Origin: Halisarca cf. caerulea
Lineage: Eukaryota > Porifera > Demospongiae > Chondrillida > Halisarcidae
Length of the DNA stretch: 64,000 nt
Reading direction: 5' to 3'
NCBI GenBank assembly: GCA_963170055.1
Contig: CAUJGJ010000001.1
Coordinates: forward strand, 969,501 to 1,033,500
The position numbers and the translations under genes are program-made. Below the pieces are notes generated by a model. The model saw only the letters and a program-made list of their open reading frames with translations. It did no database searches and was not told the DNA's origin. Of this stretch, positions 1-10,224 are shown piece after piece; positions within the stretch are counted from its first letter, which is position 1; the number at the start of each line of letters is the position of its first letter.

Positions 1-1014
1 GCAAAAAGTAGCCTCAGACACGGGTGATTTATGATTCCCTCCACATATATATTATAAGTCATGTCATGCTATCGTCAGGGACAAAATTATCAGTAAAAGT
101 ACAGGCTTTTACCAATTTTTGAAATTAAAACAACAACTTAGGTAAATCATAATAATTATTATAATTCTTCAACATGGTCTGTGCACGTGCAAGAAAGTGC
201 CACCATAAAGATGTCCGACACAATGGTCATTACATGGACCATGCATCTATTGGTGGATTGTTTCATTACATCTACAGATCAAAACTGAATACATACAATT
301 AATGTAATTACAGTACATGCAATTAAGTTTTGTATCCATTGCTGCTGCACATTTGCCACTGTTATACCTAATTATAATATAACTTGACTTCAGAGGCAGA
401 GTGATTCTGCAGATAATATGACAATGGTGCAGTAATTATCGATTCAACACAATTAAGGTAATTTTTAATGTTGTTTTCATTTGGACTTCCTGTGTGTGTG
501 TGTAATGCTCGTCCGATATATATATATATATATATATATAATATGGATTTGAAGCAAAGTCTTATAATAGACAATTTATATAATAGTAATAGAGAAGTAT
601 GAATTTATACAGGCCCAAAAATTTCATTACAACTGTAAATTTGTTGTATCATTTGCTATTTTTTGGGCATGCTTCCGATATTATATCTTTAATTTCTGAT
701 GACTAGATCCTAAAATTTGCTCTGCCAAACAATTAGGGAATTCGAATTTATAGGATATACACAGTAAATGCACCATGTAGATATGCAACGTGCATGGTTT
801 GGCAGGCCGGAAATAATACAATAAATATAGTAATTTTAACTACATTGTGTACATACAGATAACACTGCGCATACAGTGTACTTAAAGGTACTGCATACAT
901 TCAGAAAATATATACCTTTTGGAACATTACAATCAAAACTAATAAGCGAAATATAAAACGTACATGTACAACAGTTTATACTTTACTGCAGCACATAAAA
1001 GTAATGATTTTTAT
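1..1014. other. Non-coding flank 3' of the AAMP-like gene
   Basis: AT-rich sequence with no open frame that I can tie to a protein. It holds a short TG run near 492-503 and a TA dinucleotide tract at about 516-541. The part just below 1015 should be the 3' UTR of the AAMP-like gene on the minus strand. Confidence 0.5.
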
Positions 1015-3513
1015 TCAGCTCACACAAAACAACTTGGCGCAGTGATCATCAGAGCTGGTCAAAAAGCAATTTCTTTCTCTACAGTGAATTTGAAGCACAA
1101 GCAAATGTGAGCATGCAAGAAACAAACTCTAATGATCTGTACTAAGCCTTGCACTATATCATGTTATACACAAATGAGTAGTATAATGTCTTGTTTGACA
1201 TACTCATTTACTGATAAGTCCAAAATAGCATCAGAATGTCCTCTCCATGTCTTCACACACTGAGCTGATCTGCTGTCCCACAGTTTTACACTTCCATCAA
1301 GGAGAGCAGAGTATATAACAGGATTGGTCTTAGACCAAATCAGTTTCACGACCCCTGACTAGTAGTACGGTATATAGAAAGTTAGTCACAAACTGTAACC
1401 GTGGTAAATATCAACATACTATACTGTATGTATGCATTTACTTCAGCATTGCAGCGACAACGCTCCTTCTGAGTAGAAATATCCCATACTGTAATAGTTC
1501 CTTTTAGGGACCCAGCAGCAGCTAATGGAGAGCTAGAATAAAGAGCTCCTGATAAGATTCATTGAATAGCATGCTATTTGTATTCACAGATATGACATAA
1601 CAATTACTGTGTACATACCGTATACGTACTTTATGTACACAACAAAGCACAAGCATGGGCACAAAAGTATGGATGTAGTACATGTTCACCTGGTACAAAA
1701 CTCCAAAGTCTCAACAGAACTGCTAAAATCATCTTCGCAACACCAGGTGGAAAGGATCTAGTATTAGTGGAAAATTAGTATTATGAAACATAGTCTTGAC
1801 TGAACTGGAAAATAAATCTTTGTAACCTTCCCTGATGTCAGGCTTAACAGCTTGACACTTCCATCCGATGAGCCACTAAGACCCAATACATTTTCTGAGT
1901 GGACTGAAATGCATGTGACTTGCTCAGCATGCAGACTGCCTCCTGTGAAAGAAAATAAAAATGATTACAACGACTCACAAGGAATGCACATGGCTGCCGA
2001 GTCCTTCCTAATTAAATACCCATACAGTGGGTACTCACCATCCCAGTGATGGATAGGCTTGGATTCCTTCAGATCCCACAACCTAACTCCACCATCGCCA
2101 TAGCCACATAACAAATTCTTCCCTACAAGAAACATACATTCTGATTCTCAGGGTTACAAAAAGTCTATGTTCAGGAGCAAGAAATTGTTTCTCTCGGTAT
2201 ATGTACATAAACCTACTGCATTGTGATCAAAAAATACTAACACCAGTGAGTGCAAAATGCTGCATAATTAATAATTCATACACACTAATCTGTAAACCAT
2301 AAAGAATCATACCATTGGGACATAAAGCAGCAGTGGTGGCCGATACATTTCGACTGTGCATTACTTTACAGTCACCACTTGGTATTTTCCACATCCACAC
2401 ATCACCCACACTGGTTCCAACAAGCAATATAGGAGCAGAAGAGTGCCACAACTGCCACTGAAGGATACAAAATGTAAAGAGATTGAAATTGTAAAGACTC
2501 AAATTATCAATCAAATGAGAAAACATCAGTAGAAACCCATATGATCACCTCGATATCTTCAGACTGAAAGCTCCAAACACATTGTCCACCATCAACGCCC
2601 CAAACTTTAATACACCCTGACATATCTGCTGATGCCACAAGATTACCATCACTACTGAATGCTGTGCAGGCAACGGAATCTTTATGTCCTATGTATTCAG
2701 GAGAAAGCATACAATATACAGCATATTGTATGAATATATTGTGAAAATTTGAAGATCGTTCTATGCCAAAGAGATTGTAGTCCCTTGTATAGTCTTTCTA
2801 TTACGTATATTGAGTTCAGTAGTATTTACAGTACAAAGGTTGTTTATGAATGCCAATAGATGTCCCTATCTATCATCATATTATTGTGTAAAACACAATG
2901 ACCAAAAAGTAAGATGAGTGCCATAAGAATTACTTTATCATTAATACTATTAGAACTATTATTACGTACTATTATTGTAGTGTAGATCACAATACTCACA
3001 CAGAAACATATTAGAGATAAAATGATTAAAGATTAATTCTTTACACAGATGACAGGTTTCTTCATACACAGCTACACCGCAGGACATTCACTAGTCTCAC
3101 GCGCCAGCCCCCATGTCACCCTTTTTCGAGGCGGGAAGGTCTGGCACGCGAGACTAGACATCTACTATAATAACTTAACCAAACTGACGTACCTGAACAT
3201 TCAAATACAATATCACCAGTTTCAGTATTCCAAACAAAGGCTTTATCATCCTCACCCCCTGTAACCGCTAATGCCTTATTTGGATGAAGAGAAGCTGAGA
3301 AGACAGATCCTAAAACCAGGTAATCAGCTTAACATAAAGTTATTGTGACTTCACTACTGTACGTACACATTAGATTTACAATGCACAACTTGAGCATTTA
3401 TACTATACCTGTATGAGCATCAAAAGTACAAACAGAATCATCTACTTTAGATGCTTCACGGACATCCATAGACTCCATAGACTCATCTGGGATGCCCTCA
3501 TCAGCTTGGTCAT
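1015..3513 (-). CDS. AAMP: AAMP-like WD40-repeat protein, 5' end missing
   Basis: WD40 protein of the angio-associated migratory cell protein family, a beta-propeller scaffold linked in animals to cell migration and in fungi (Sqt1) to ribosomal protein delivery. Ten minus-strand exons join in phase: 3409-3513, 3193-3309, 2549-2688, 2313-2457, 2039-2122, 1827-1942, 1690-1757, 1442-1532, 1204-1358 and 1015-1078 (stop TGA), about 361 codons. Diagnostic stretches are [59 protein letters not shown], a [18 protein letters not shown] repeat and the terminal [11 protein letters not shown]. The first exon seen is acidic ([12 protein letters not shown]), as expected for the N-terminus, but I could not find an upstream exon with the start codon between 3514 and about 4300. 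The last donor is GTATGT at 1203; it is chosen because it alone restores phase. Family assignment is firm; the exact function here is inferred. Confidence 0.9.
3092..3156. mobile_element. Palindromic TAGTCT-family MITE with 9-bp target duplication
   Basis: A 65-bp element runs from TAGTCTCACGCGCCAG to CTGGCACGCGAGACTA; the ends are near-perfect inverted repeats. It is flanked by GACATTCAC (3083-3091) and GACATCTAC (3157-3165), a 7/9 match in keeping with an aged 9-bp target-site duplication. It lies in the intron just 5' of the 3193-3309 exon of the AAMP-like gene as read on the plus strand. Confidence 0.75.
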
Positions 3514-4534
3514 CTAGGCATGAAGAATTAAGGACATGAATACACCAAGATAAAATACACATTGCTTGGTGATTGAGCATAATATACAAATATAATATGA
3601 TGCAGACATACATACATTCATACTCACAGAAGAACATACAAATTTCACAAACATGCAGTGTATGTATTTTCTTCAAAAGATGCTGTGCATGGTAACTACT
3701 AATTTCAGCTGTGTTACAGTAAGTGCACATTACAGTACCTACTCTTCAAGGGTTTTTTAAACCAATTACATGCACATAATGAGGGTTTATAAGGAAATAA
3801 TGTCACTATTTAAGAAAAATAAATATTATACTATCAATACGTATATCCAGTTTACCACTGAGATCACTTGCACCCAAGTACCCAAGTATCTTATGTAACC
3901 TAGGGAGAAAACACCACAGTCTATTCTAAAGACATTCAGAAAAGTAAGGAAAAGCTACAGCATAAAAAATACAAACAAATACGTACATAGTCAAATTCGA
4001 TCAGCAAGTGGAGAATAAGACTAACATGCACACTGTACAAGCAGAGTTCACTTATACTGTACATACAGAAAATGAAGAAAATTTATGCAAAATTCGTCAA
4101 ATGGCAACCAGGTGCACCAGATGGAACCTACCGCTCAATCCCCCCAAATGTGCACGCATTCAATTCACACTCACCACTACATAGCAATCATTCCACATAA
4201 TACTTGTATCCCAATAAAGCATTCCGGCTGTTATACATTTTGCAATGATTTAAAATTTATCATCAGCCTAAACTTAAAATATTGGAATCAGCACTACGTA
4301 TAACAAGTAATTCGGGTAAAAAAAAACGTGGGGCTGCTGCCCCTCATCCTCAATTACTGGTTTATCTCTGTAGCAATGGTATCGGGTTTACGAACAGGTT
4401 ATATCCTTAAGCTTTGTATTTTTCACCTTTGTTGCAATTTTGAAGAAAATTCGCTGCATTTTGGCAGAGTTTCAGCCCTTCCCTGGCTGTTTTACACAAG
4501 CGGCTGCATTACTACAGTTCTTATTAATATTCAT

Positions 4535-5010
4535 TACAGGAAAGTTATGAACATTAATGAAATGTGGTCAAAAGCAAATGACTGCCATCGCTGGGCTTTC
4601 AGCTACAGTAGATGTTGTTTTTTGTACGGTTTTGTGGATGCAGGGAAATTTAGGTATTTCAAGCTGGAAATATTGTACAGGCTGTTGAGTAGACATACTC
4701 TACTAAGCGTGAATGGTGTTGTTGAACTCTTTCGCTATCTTGCTTCCCATCCAGGAAGACTTCACACAGGTTTGAATCCAAATTTTATTAACATTGAAAG
4801 TAATTTTGCTTCAATGAACATATAAGACAGTGTAAAATGTCACTTGGTACTTGAAAAGGGCGATCGTATAATGCATTAGACAGGTGGCCAGATTAATTGG
4901 GTTTTGATGTAAGGAAATAGATAGCTGTTTGGTCGGGACTGGAAGTCAGCGAACATTTTAGGCAGTTGGCCGCTTTAATGAACACAGCACACTGACACAG
5001 GTTCCACTGT
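4535..5010 (+). repeat. Dispersed DNA-transposon-like repeat, copy 1
   Basis: This stretch matches, in the opposite orientation, the copy at about 49936-50541. Shared blocks include the translated run FRYFKLEILYRLLSRHTLLS, the TATTCATTACAGGAAAG block and a terminal ACACAGGTTCCACTG. The shared protein-like run is not a gene; no catalytic motif is visible and both frames are broken. In copy 2 both ends carry a CAGTRGAACCTGT-type inverted repeat, so this is probably a non-autonomous DNA transposon. The stretch 3514-4534 before it holds nothing I recognise beyond AT-rich spacer. Confidence 0.65.
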
Positions 5011-5085
5011 AGATAATATAATATTATATATATATATACGTGTATATATATATATATATATATATATATTCTTTTTTAATTTTTT
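5000..5085. repeat. TA-rich microsatellite and poly-T tract
   Basis: An alternating TA tract (about 5023-5069) is followed by T runs at 5070-5090, directly before a retrotransposon remnant. Confidence 0.8.
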
Positions 5086-5089
5086 TTAA

Positions 5090-6190
5090 CCCTTTGCATA
5101 GATGAGAGCACCAAAGTGGATATGTTGGCTTTATCCCCCTCACTCTGAATAACTGATTCAAACAGTGCCACACTTTTGGGTTCTCCCATTGGCGGGATAC
5201 AAGCCATTAATGATGTCCTCTCATCGAAGATTGAGAATCTCAGAATACTTGGTGATAGATTGTCAGTATTGCAGGCACATGACGCTTTGTGCCTTCTAAG
5301 AAATGCTTTCTCATTGCCAAAGCTACTGTATGTCCTACGTACAGCTCCTTGCTTCAGCTCCCATCTTTTGTCCACCTTTGATGATCTGCAGAGGTCCCTA
5401 CTAGAGTGCATTTGTAACATCCACCTATCTGACTCTAGCTGGCTGCAAGCAACCCTTCCTACCAACTCTGGAGGCTTAGGGATAAAAAGTGCTTTTATGC
5501 TGGCACCTTCTGCCTATTTGGCATCTGCTGCTGGCAGCACTTCAGTGTCCCACACCATCCTCCCTACCCGCTTTCTCTCCATAACTGACCACTCTAGAGA
5601 TGAAGCTCTTCAGGTTTGGTCCACCTTAATGCCAAATTCTGTGGAACCACCATCAGGGTTCAGAGCCTCCCAACAGAAATCCTGGGACTCTCCCATTGTA
5701 CAGGGTTGTTTTAGCACTCTCATCACTGGAGCAGAACCTAGAGCCTCTTAGTCTGGCCTGCTACGACCGTCCCATGTACGCGCCGGGGGGCGTGGGACGG
5801 TCGTAGCAGGCCAGACTAAGAGCCTCTTGGCTTCTGGAGCAGAACCTAGAGTCTCTTGGCTTCTCAGCAGAAAGAGTCAGGGGCCTGGATAAGTGCAGCT
5901 CCAATCTCCGCCCTTCATCTTCGGATGGGGAATGAAAGTATTAGGATTACTGTGGGGCTCCGTCTTGGAGCACCCTTGTATGAACCCCATGACTGTACTC
6001 TCTGTGGAATGCCCATTGATTCATCGGGAGCTCACGGATTAAGTTGCCGTAAGAGCCAAGGTCGAATCCCTCATCATTCTGGACTGAATGAGCTAGTAAA
6101 GCGTGCCCTCACTGCCATTGATGTCCCTGCTATCCTCGAGCCCCGTGGTCTATGTCGAGCAGATGACAAGGAGTGCGGCTCCATTTGGCA
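5090..6190 (+). pseudogene. Non-LTR retrotransposon RT C-terminal remnant
   Basis: Two plus-strand open blocks, 5176-5751 and 5856-6190, look like the thumb and C-terminal part of a non-LTR retrotransposon polymerase. Features are NSGGLGIKSAFMLAPSAYLAS, which resembles post-RT segments of cnidarian and sponge elements, and a CTLCGMPIDSSGAHGLSCRK run with the C-x2-C...H...C zinc knuckle found before the restriction-like endonuclease of R2/NeSL-type elements. The catalytic RT motifs lie upstream and are absent, so the copy is 5'-truncated. The frame is split by the palindromic MITE at 5749-5818. The similarity ends near 6180, where a second element begins on the other strand. Assignment to the R2/NeSL-like group is inference from memory. 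Confidence 0.65.
5749..5818. mobile_element. Palindromic TAGTCT MITE with perfect 9-bp target duplication
   Basis: A 70-bp, almost fully palindromic insertion: arms of 26 bp from TAGTCTGGCCTGCTACGACC and its reverse complement around an 18-bp GC-rich centre. It is flanked by perfect AGAGCCTCT direct repeats at 5740-5748 and 5819-5827. It interrupts the retrotransposon remnant, so it inserted after that copy was in place. The 9-bp duplication suggests a Mutator-like or similar transposase. Confidence 0.85.
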
Positions 6191-6590
6191 GGGTATGCCT
6201 ACTGCAGTTAGGCTTCTACAGATGACATCATTCACTGCATTGTGACGAACATGTCGCCCTCCACTCTTGCGGCAGCTCAGGGCATGAACAGCAGTCTCAT
6301 CCACTGGAACACCACATTGGATACAAGGGTGAGGGCGGCACAAGGGCGTACCCAAATGTAGGCTCACTGCTATAGAGATGGTGTCCTCATCCATGCGGAG
6401 TCCCAGGGAAGATACAGGAGGGGCATTCAACCATGCTCCTGATTCTTTACAGGAAGCTGCCAACAATCTGGCTCTTGAGGGTGGATCCTGGACATTCTCA
6501 AGGAGATGATGGAGTCTGGCACTAACCTGAAGAGAATCCCATGCCTTTTGATGGCAATCGCCAGGGCTCTCAGGTGGCGGGACTGCAATA
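6175..6590 (-). pseudogene. Second non-LTR retrotransposon C-terminal remnant, opposite strand
   Basis: The minus-strand frame contains CIQCGVPVDETAVHALSCRK followed by GGRHVRHNAVNDVICRSL, the same zinc-knuckle region as the neighbouring plus-strand copy but clearly a different element (roughly half the residues differ). Both copies end near 6180, tail to tail. No RT catalytic motif is left. The 5' side runs into a TA microsatellite. Confidence 0.65.
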
Positions 6591-6602
6591 TGTGCATTCC
6601 AC

Positions 6603-6606
6603 ACAC

Positions 6607-6672
<66 letters not shown>

Positions 6673-6680
6673 TATATAAC
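6603..6680. repeat. (TA)n microsatellite
   Basis: A nearly uninterrupted TA tract of about 60 bp with a few substitutions at its ends. Confidence 0.95.
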
Positions 6681-6796
6681 ATGGATTTGAAGAAAAGTCT
6701 CATAATAATATAATACTAATATATAATAAGAGTCTCCTTGTACTGGGTGCCTTTATAGTAGCCTCTGGCTATTGGCCTCCCCAGTTTAAATAAGAT

Positions 6797-7075
6797 CCCC
6801 TGAGATTTCACAAAATTTCAAAGATTTCACGAAGATTTCAAAGATTTTGGAATACGATTTCGGAAGATGTTGCCTAACGAGATTTTAAGATTTCAAGATT
6901 TCGTCTAAGATTTTCAGATTTCCGGTAAGATTCCTGGATTTCAGGCAAGATTTCAAGATTTCATTAGTGATTTTAAGATTTTGGCAAAGATTTCTTTTAG
7001 GATTTCAAACGTGTATAAGGATTTCAGATTTCAAGATTTCATAAGATTTCGGGATTTCACTTAAGATTATAATCA
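6797..7075. repeat. Degenerate tandem array of an AAGATTTC-like unit
   Basis: About 280 bp are made of short, irregular repeats of AAGATTTC / AAGATTTT / GATTTCA, with spacing of about 8-20 bp. There is no open frame. The strand asymmetry is strong: the plus strand is rich in GATTT and its complement is almost absent. Confidence 0.8.
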
Positions 7076-7080
7076 AAGTG

Positions 7081-9481
7081 TATGAGATTGCACTGTGTTG
7101 CGGACCCCTTGGGCAGCCCCCACGAGTATTTAACTTGAATTACTTGTTCAATTATATACGGACCCCTCTGAAATTTTTTGGATCCCCTTTTCAGTGGTAT
7201 TTCTTCTCAAACAGACATGTCATTTGAGTGAAAGAATCAGACAGAGAAACAAACCAACTGCTAAAAGAAAAGGTACACCACTAAGCCATCCATTACAGCT
7301 AGTATCCTAACTTCTTCCTTTGGGTAGAACCTCCCGGCTTTTGTGTAGGTCTTGTGCGTTGATGGCGATCACTGGAATCAGGATCACTACTGTTGCTACA
7401 AACACCCATAGTAGCATGTCTATGACAGTCTGCATCACAGGGTTGGTGTAAATACTTGGACACAGGTATATAGCCAAGTTAGTGAGATCAAATTTTGACC
7501 AGATTCCTGTCCATTGAAAACACTCGAGTACAAGATGGTTGTGCAGATTGTGGGTTGTTTGCAATTGCCTTTATGATCGAGTTTTAATTTAGAAGTGATC
7601 CAGTCTGTCACCAGTAAGCTTCTGCATGTAGTAGTTGCATATGGTGCAATGTGTATCTCACCCCTTTTACTTACAGGTAAAAGTATATAATCTTACCCCT
7701 TTTACTTACAGGTACAAACTGTCAACATATGACTGAATTTTGCATACTCATTTTTCACCATTACTATACAATTACACAACATAGTTTATAGTATTATCCA
7801 TGTAAATGTGTTTACTAAAGATAGTGAGTAGCATGACCTAAAAATCTTGTACAATCAGTCTACACGATTCTACACAGCACTGTGATGTACACTTTTAAAC
7901 AGGCCAATCCACAAGCCAATTCCATATAAATTGTCACATATTTACATTGTTAGGTTTTAAAATACGTATGTGGAATTCATCAATTCCAGTATTTTATTTT
8001 TGAAATCTATCTTCAAGAGGTTAATTTTCAGAATAAAAGACCAGAATTGATAGCAACATTGATCACAACTTTGTGTGTAATTTACACCCATGGCGTAGAA
8101 ATTTAATGCCCTGAGACCTTTTGGGTAAATTTATCTCAGCGAGGATGCAACAGATTTCCTGGAAATTGCATCAGAGTGAAGCTTAAAGAAATAGCTATTA
8201 ACCTACGAATGATACACAAGGAGAACATGATTCTTTCAAAATAGACACCCTTCGCTACTAGTAAAGGTTAAACTTCAATTGGATTTGCTCTGGGGTCCAA
8301 AATTGTTTGAGGGGGTCCAGGTATTTCAATAGAATAAGTTTCAAGAGTCCAAATTTTTGAAAAATGGACCAGGGGCCCATATTTAGGGGGTCTAATCTGT
8401 CGTGACAGTCCCCAGCTAGATTACAGTGCTCAAATTCATGCAGGCCATATAGATCTACTGCAAAATATGCTAGTGATGGATCAATATCTATACATTGTAA
8501 ACCCCCATTAATGCCTTGCATCTTCCGCCCTTATAAGATGGGTCAACCTACCTTAATATTATATATTCCCTAACAATCTACTGTACATTACAATGTCATA
8601 CTCTAACCTATATAGTTCTCTTAGACTACCAGGGTGATCACTTAATTAGTGAACCCCTGTCTTGGACTTAAGGGGGGGTGCAGGGCCACCCCCCAGGTGC
8701 TTTGCAGCCTAACCCGTTAATTTATTTCCTGACATCCGGTGTCAGAGTTCACAGTAGCTTCCCCTTGACATGAAGCTGCATATATAATTCCTACTTTGCA
8801 CCTGGGGGTCAACACCTACCCCCACCCCTTTCACGCCAAAAGGCGGAGAGAAAAAAAAAGAAAAAGAAAAAAAAACAGCAGATACAACCGAGCAAAGGGG
8901 CTTTATTCCCGCAATCGTGATCCCAGACACAGTCCCGCGCTGTCCGCGTATCTTCAACTGCGCATGCGCACTCTCATGCTGGTCCTGCCACCAGCTTATA
9001 CCCAGCTATAGGACAAGCGCCGCGGGGCTACAGGTACAGGCATTAACTCCATTCAACTGCGTTAAATTCCATTTAACACTGATTGTGGCTTCCAATCATT
9101 TTATCATAGATACTCTAACCTACGTAGGTGAGAGTATCTATGATTTTATTAATACATGCATAAGATACACATTAATCGTATGGCATGGTATCATACACTG
9201 CAGTACCGGAAAGGTCGTCGTCATTGACTCCATCTTCCGGATCCACAACGTGTAGTACGTCTTCAACCAACAAAGGTTCTAAATTATGATCCTCATCAGA
9301 TTCTTCAGCTCGATCATCGGCCATCGCAACAGTCAGACGGGTTGTATTCTACGATATAATGGGTTTGAGAATCTCTCGTCAGATCAAGGGTTACAGCCTG
9401 GACTGGAAACTTGCGACATCATGCAATACTTAGAGTGTCCATGGTCAAATAACGTCACAAAAATGGAGGTTAGGGACATTA
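7081..9481. other. Intergenic spacer upstream of GLRX5
   Basis: No gene is supported. A minus-strand open frame at 7307-7564 (85 codons) has one hydrophobic segment but no recognisable family. A (C/G)-rich block at 8640-9010 contains purine runs. A 42-bp palindrome at 9103-9144 pairs ATCATAGATACTCT with its complement. The last kilobase before GLRX5 probably holds its promoter. Confidence 0.4.
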
Positions 9482-9565
9482 TAGTCTCGTACCCGCACCC
9501 ACTTCCGGCCGCCATTTTATGCGAGAATAAAATGGCGGCCGGAAGTGGGTCGGGGTACGCGACTA
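9482..9565. mobile_element. Palindromic TAGTCT MITE carrying a CCACTTCCGGCC arm
   Basis: An 84-bp foldback begins TAGTCTCGTACCCGCACCCA and ends in its near complement GTACGCGACTA. The arms contain CACTTCCGGCCGCCATTTTA. The flanks GGGACATTA (9473-9481) and GGGACACTA (9566-9574) are an 8/9 match, an imperfect 9-bp target duplication. A close relative lies at 31496-31590. It sits about 210 bp 5' of the GLRX5 start codon. Confidence 0.8.
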
Positions 9566-9774
9566 GGGACACTATAGCTAGGGCTTCAGAATCGTCGCCC
9601 AAGACGTCATTGGTTGAAAATTGCTTATATCCGCTTTTTAAAGGAGATCCAACGTAAGCTCATATCCAGGAGTAAAACTCGAAGATCAAGTCCTTGTGAT
9701 TCAAGTACCGAACTGTATTGATTTTTAATACCGAACGCGTCGAAGCCACCATTTTTGTTTTACTACGTTATTAA

Positions 9775-10050
9775 ATGGCGGCCGCGTCTCTGAGGATGTC
9801 GAGCGTGCTGGCTTTATCCAGTGTGCGCCTTCAAGTATTTGCTCGATCTATTCAACGACTGTTGTCTACCGAGGGAAAGAGTAAATACAGTGAAGAGTAT
9901 TTCAAAGAGGTAAAAATTAATTCATGGCAGTCACTATTCCCCCATTGAATATTTATAGTATGTTTGACAGTGTACACTGCGATTATTTTTGGATAAGTTT
10001 GTTGCATGCATTATGCATTTTGGGATGTCCGAGTCTTTCGCTGATCAAAT

Positions 10051-10136
<86 letters not shown>

Positions 10137-10158
10137 GATCTTTACACACACACTCGAT

Positions 10159-10224
<66 letters not shown>

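Noticed and set aside
4328..4825. 165-codon plus-strand frame
   Set aside because: Its C-terminal half is the same translated repeat as at 49.9-50.5 kb, so it is repeat sequence and not a gene.
7307..7564. 85-codon minus-strand frame with one hydrophobic segment
   Set aside because: No family resemblance, no partner exons and no supporting splice context; likely a chance frame.
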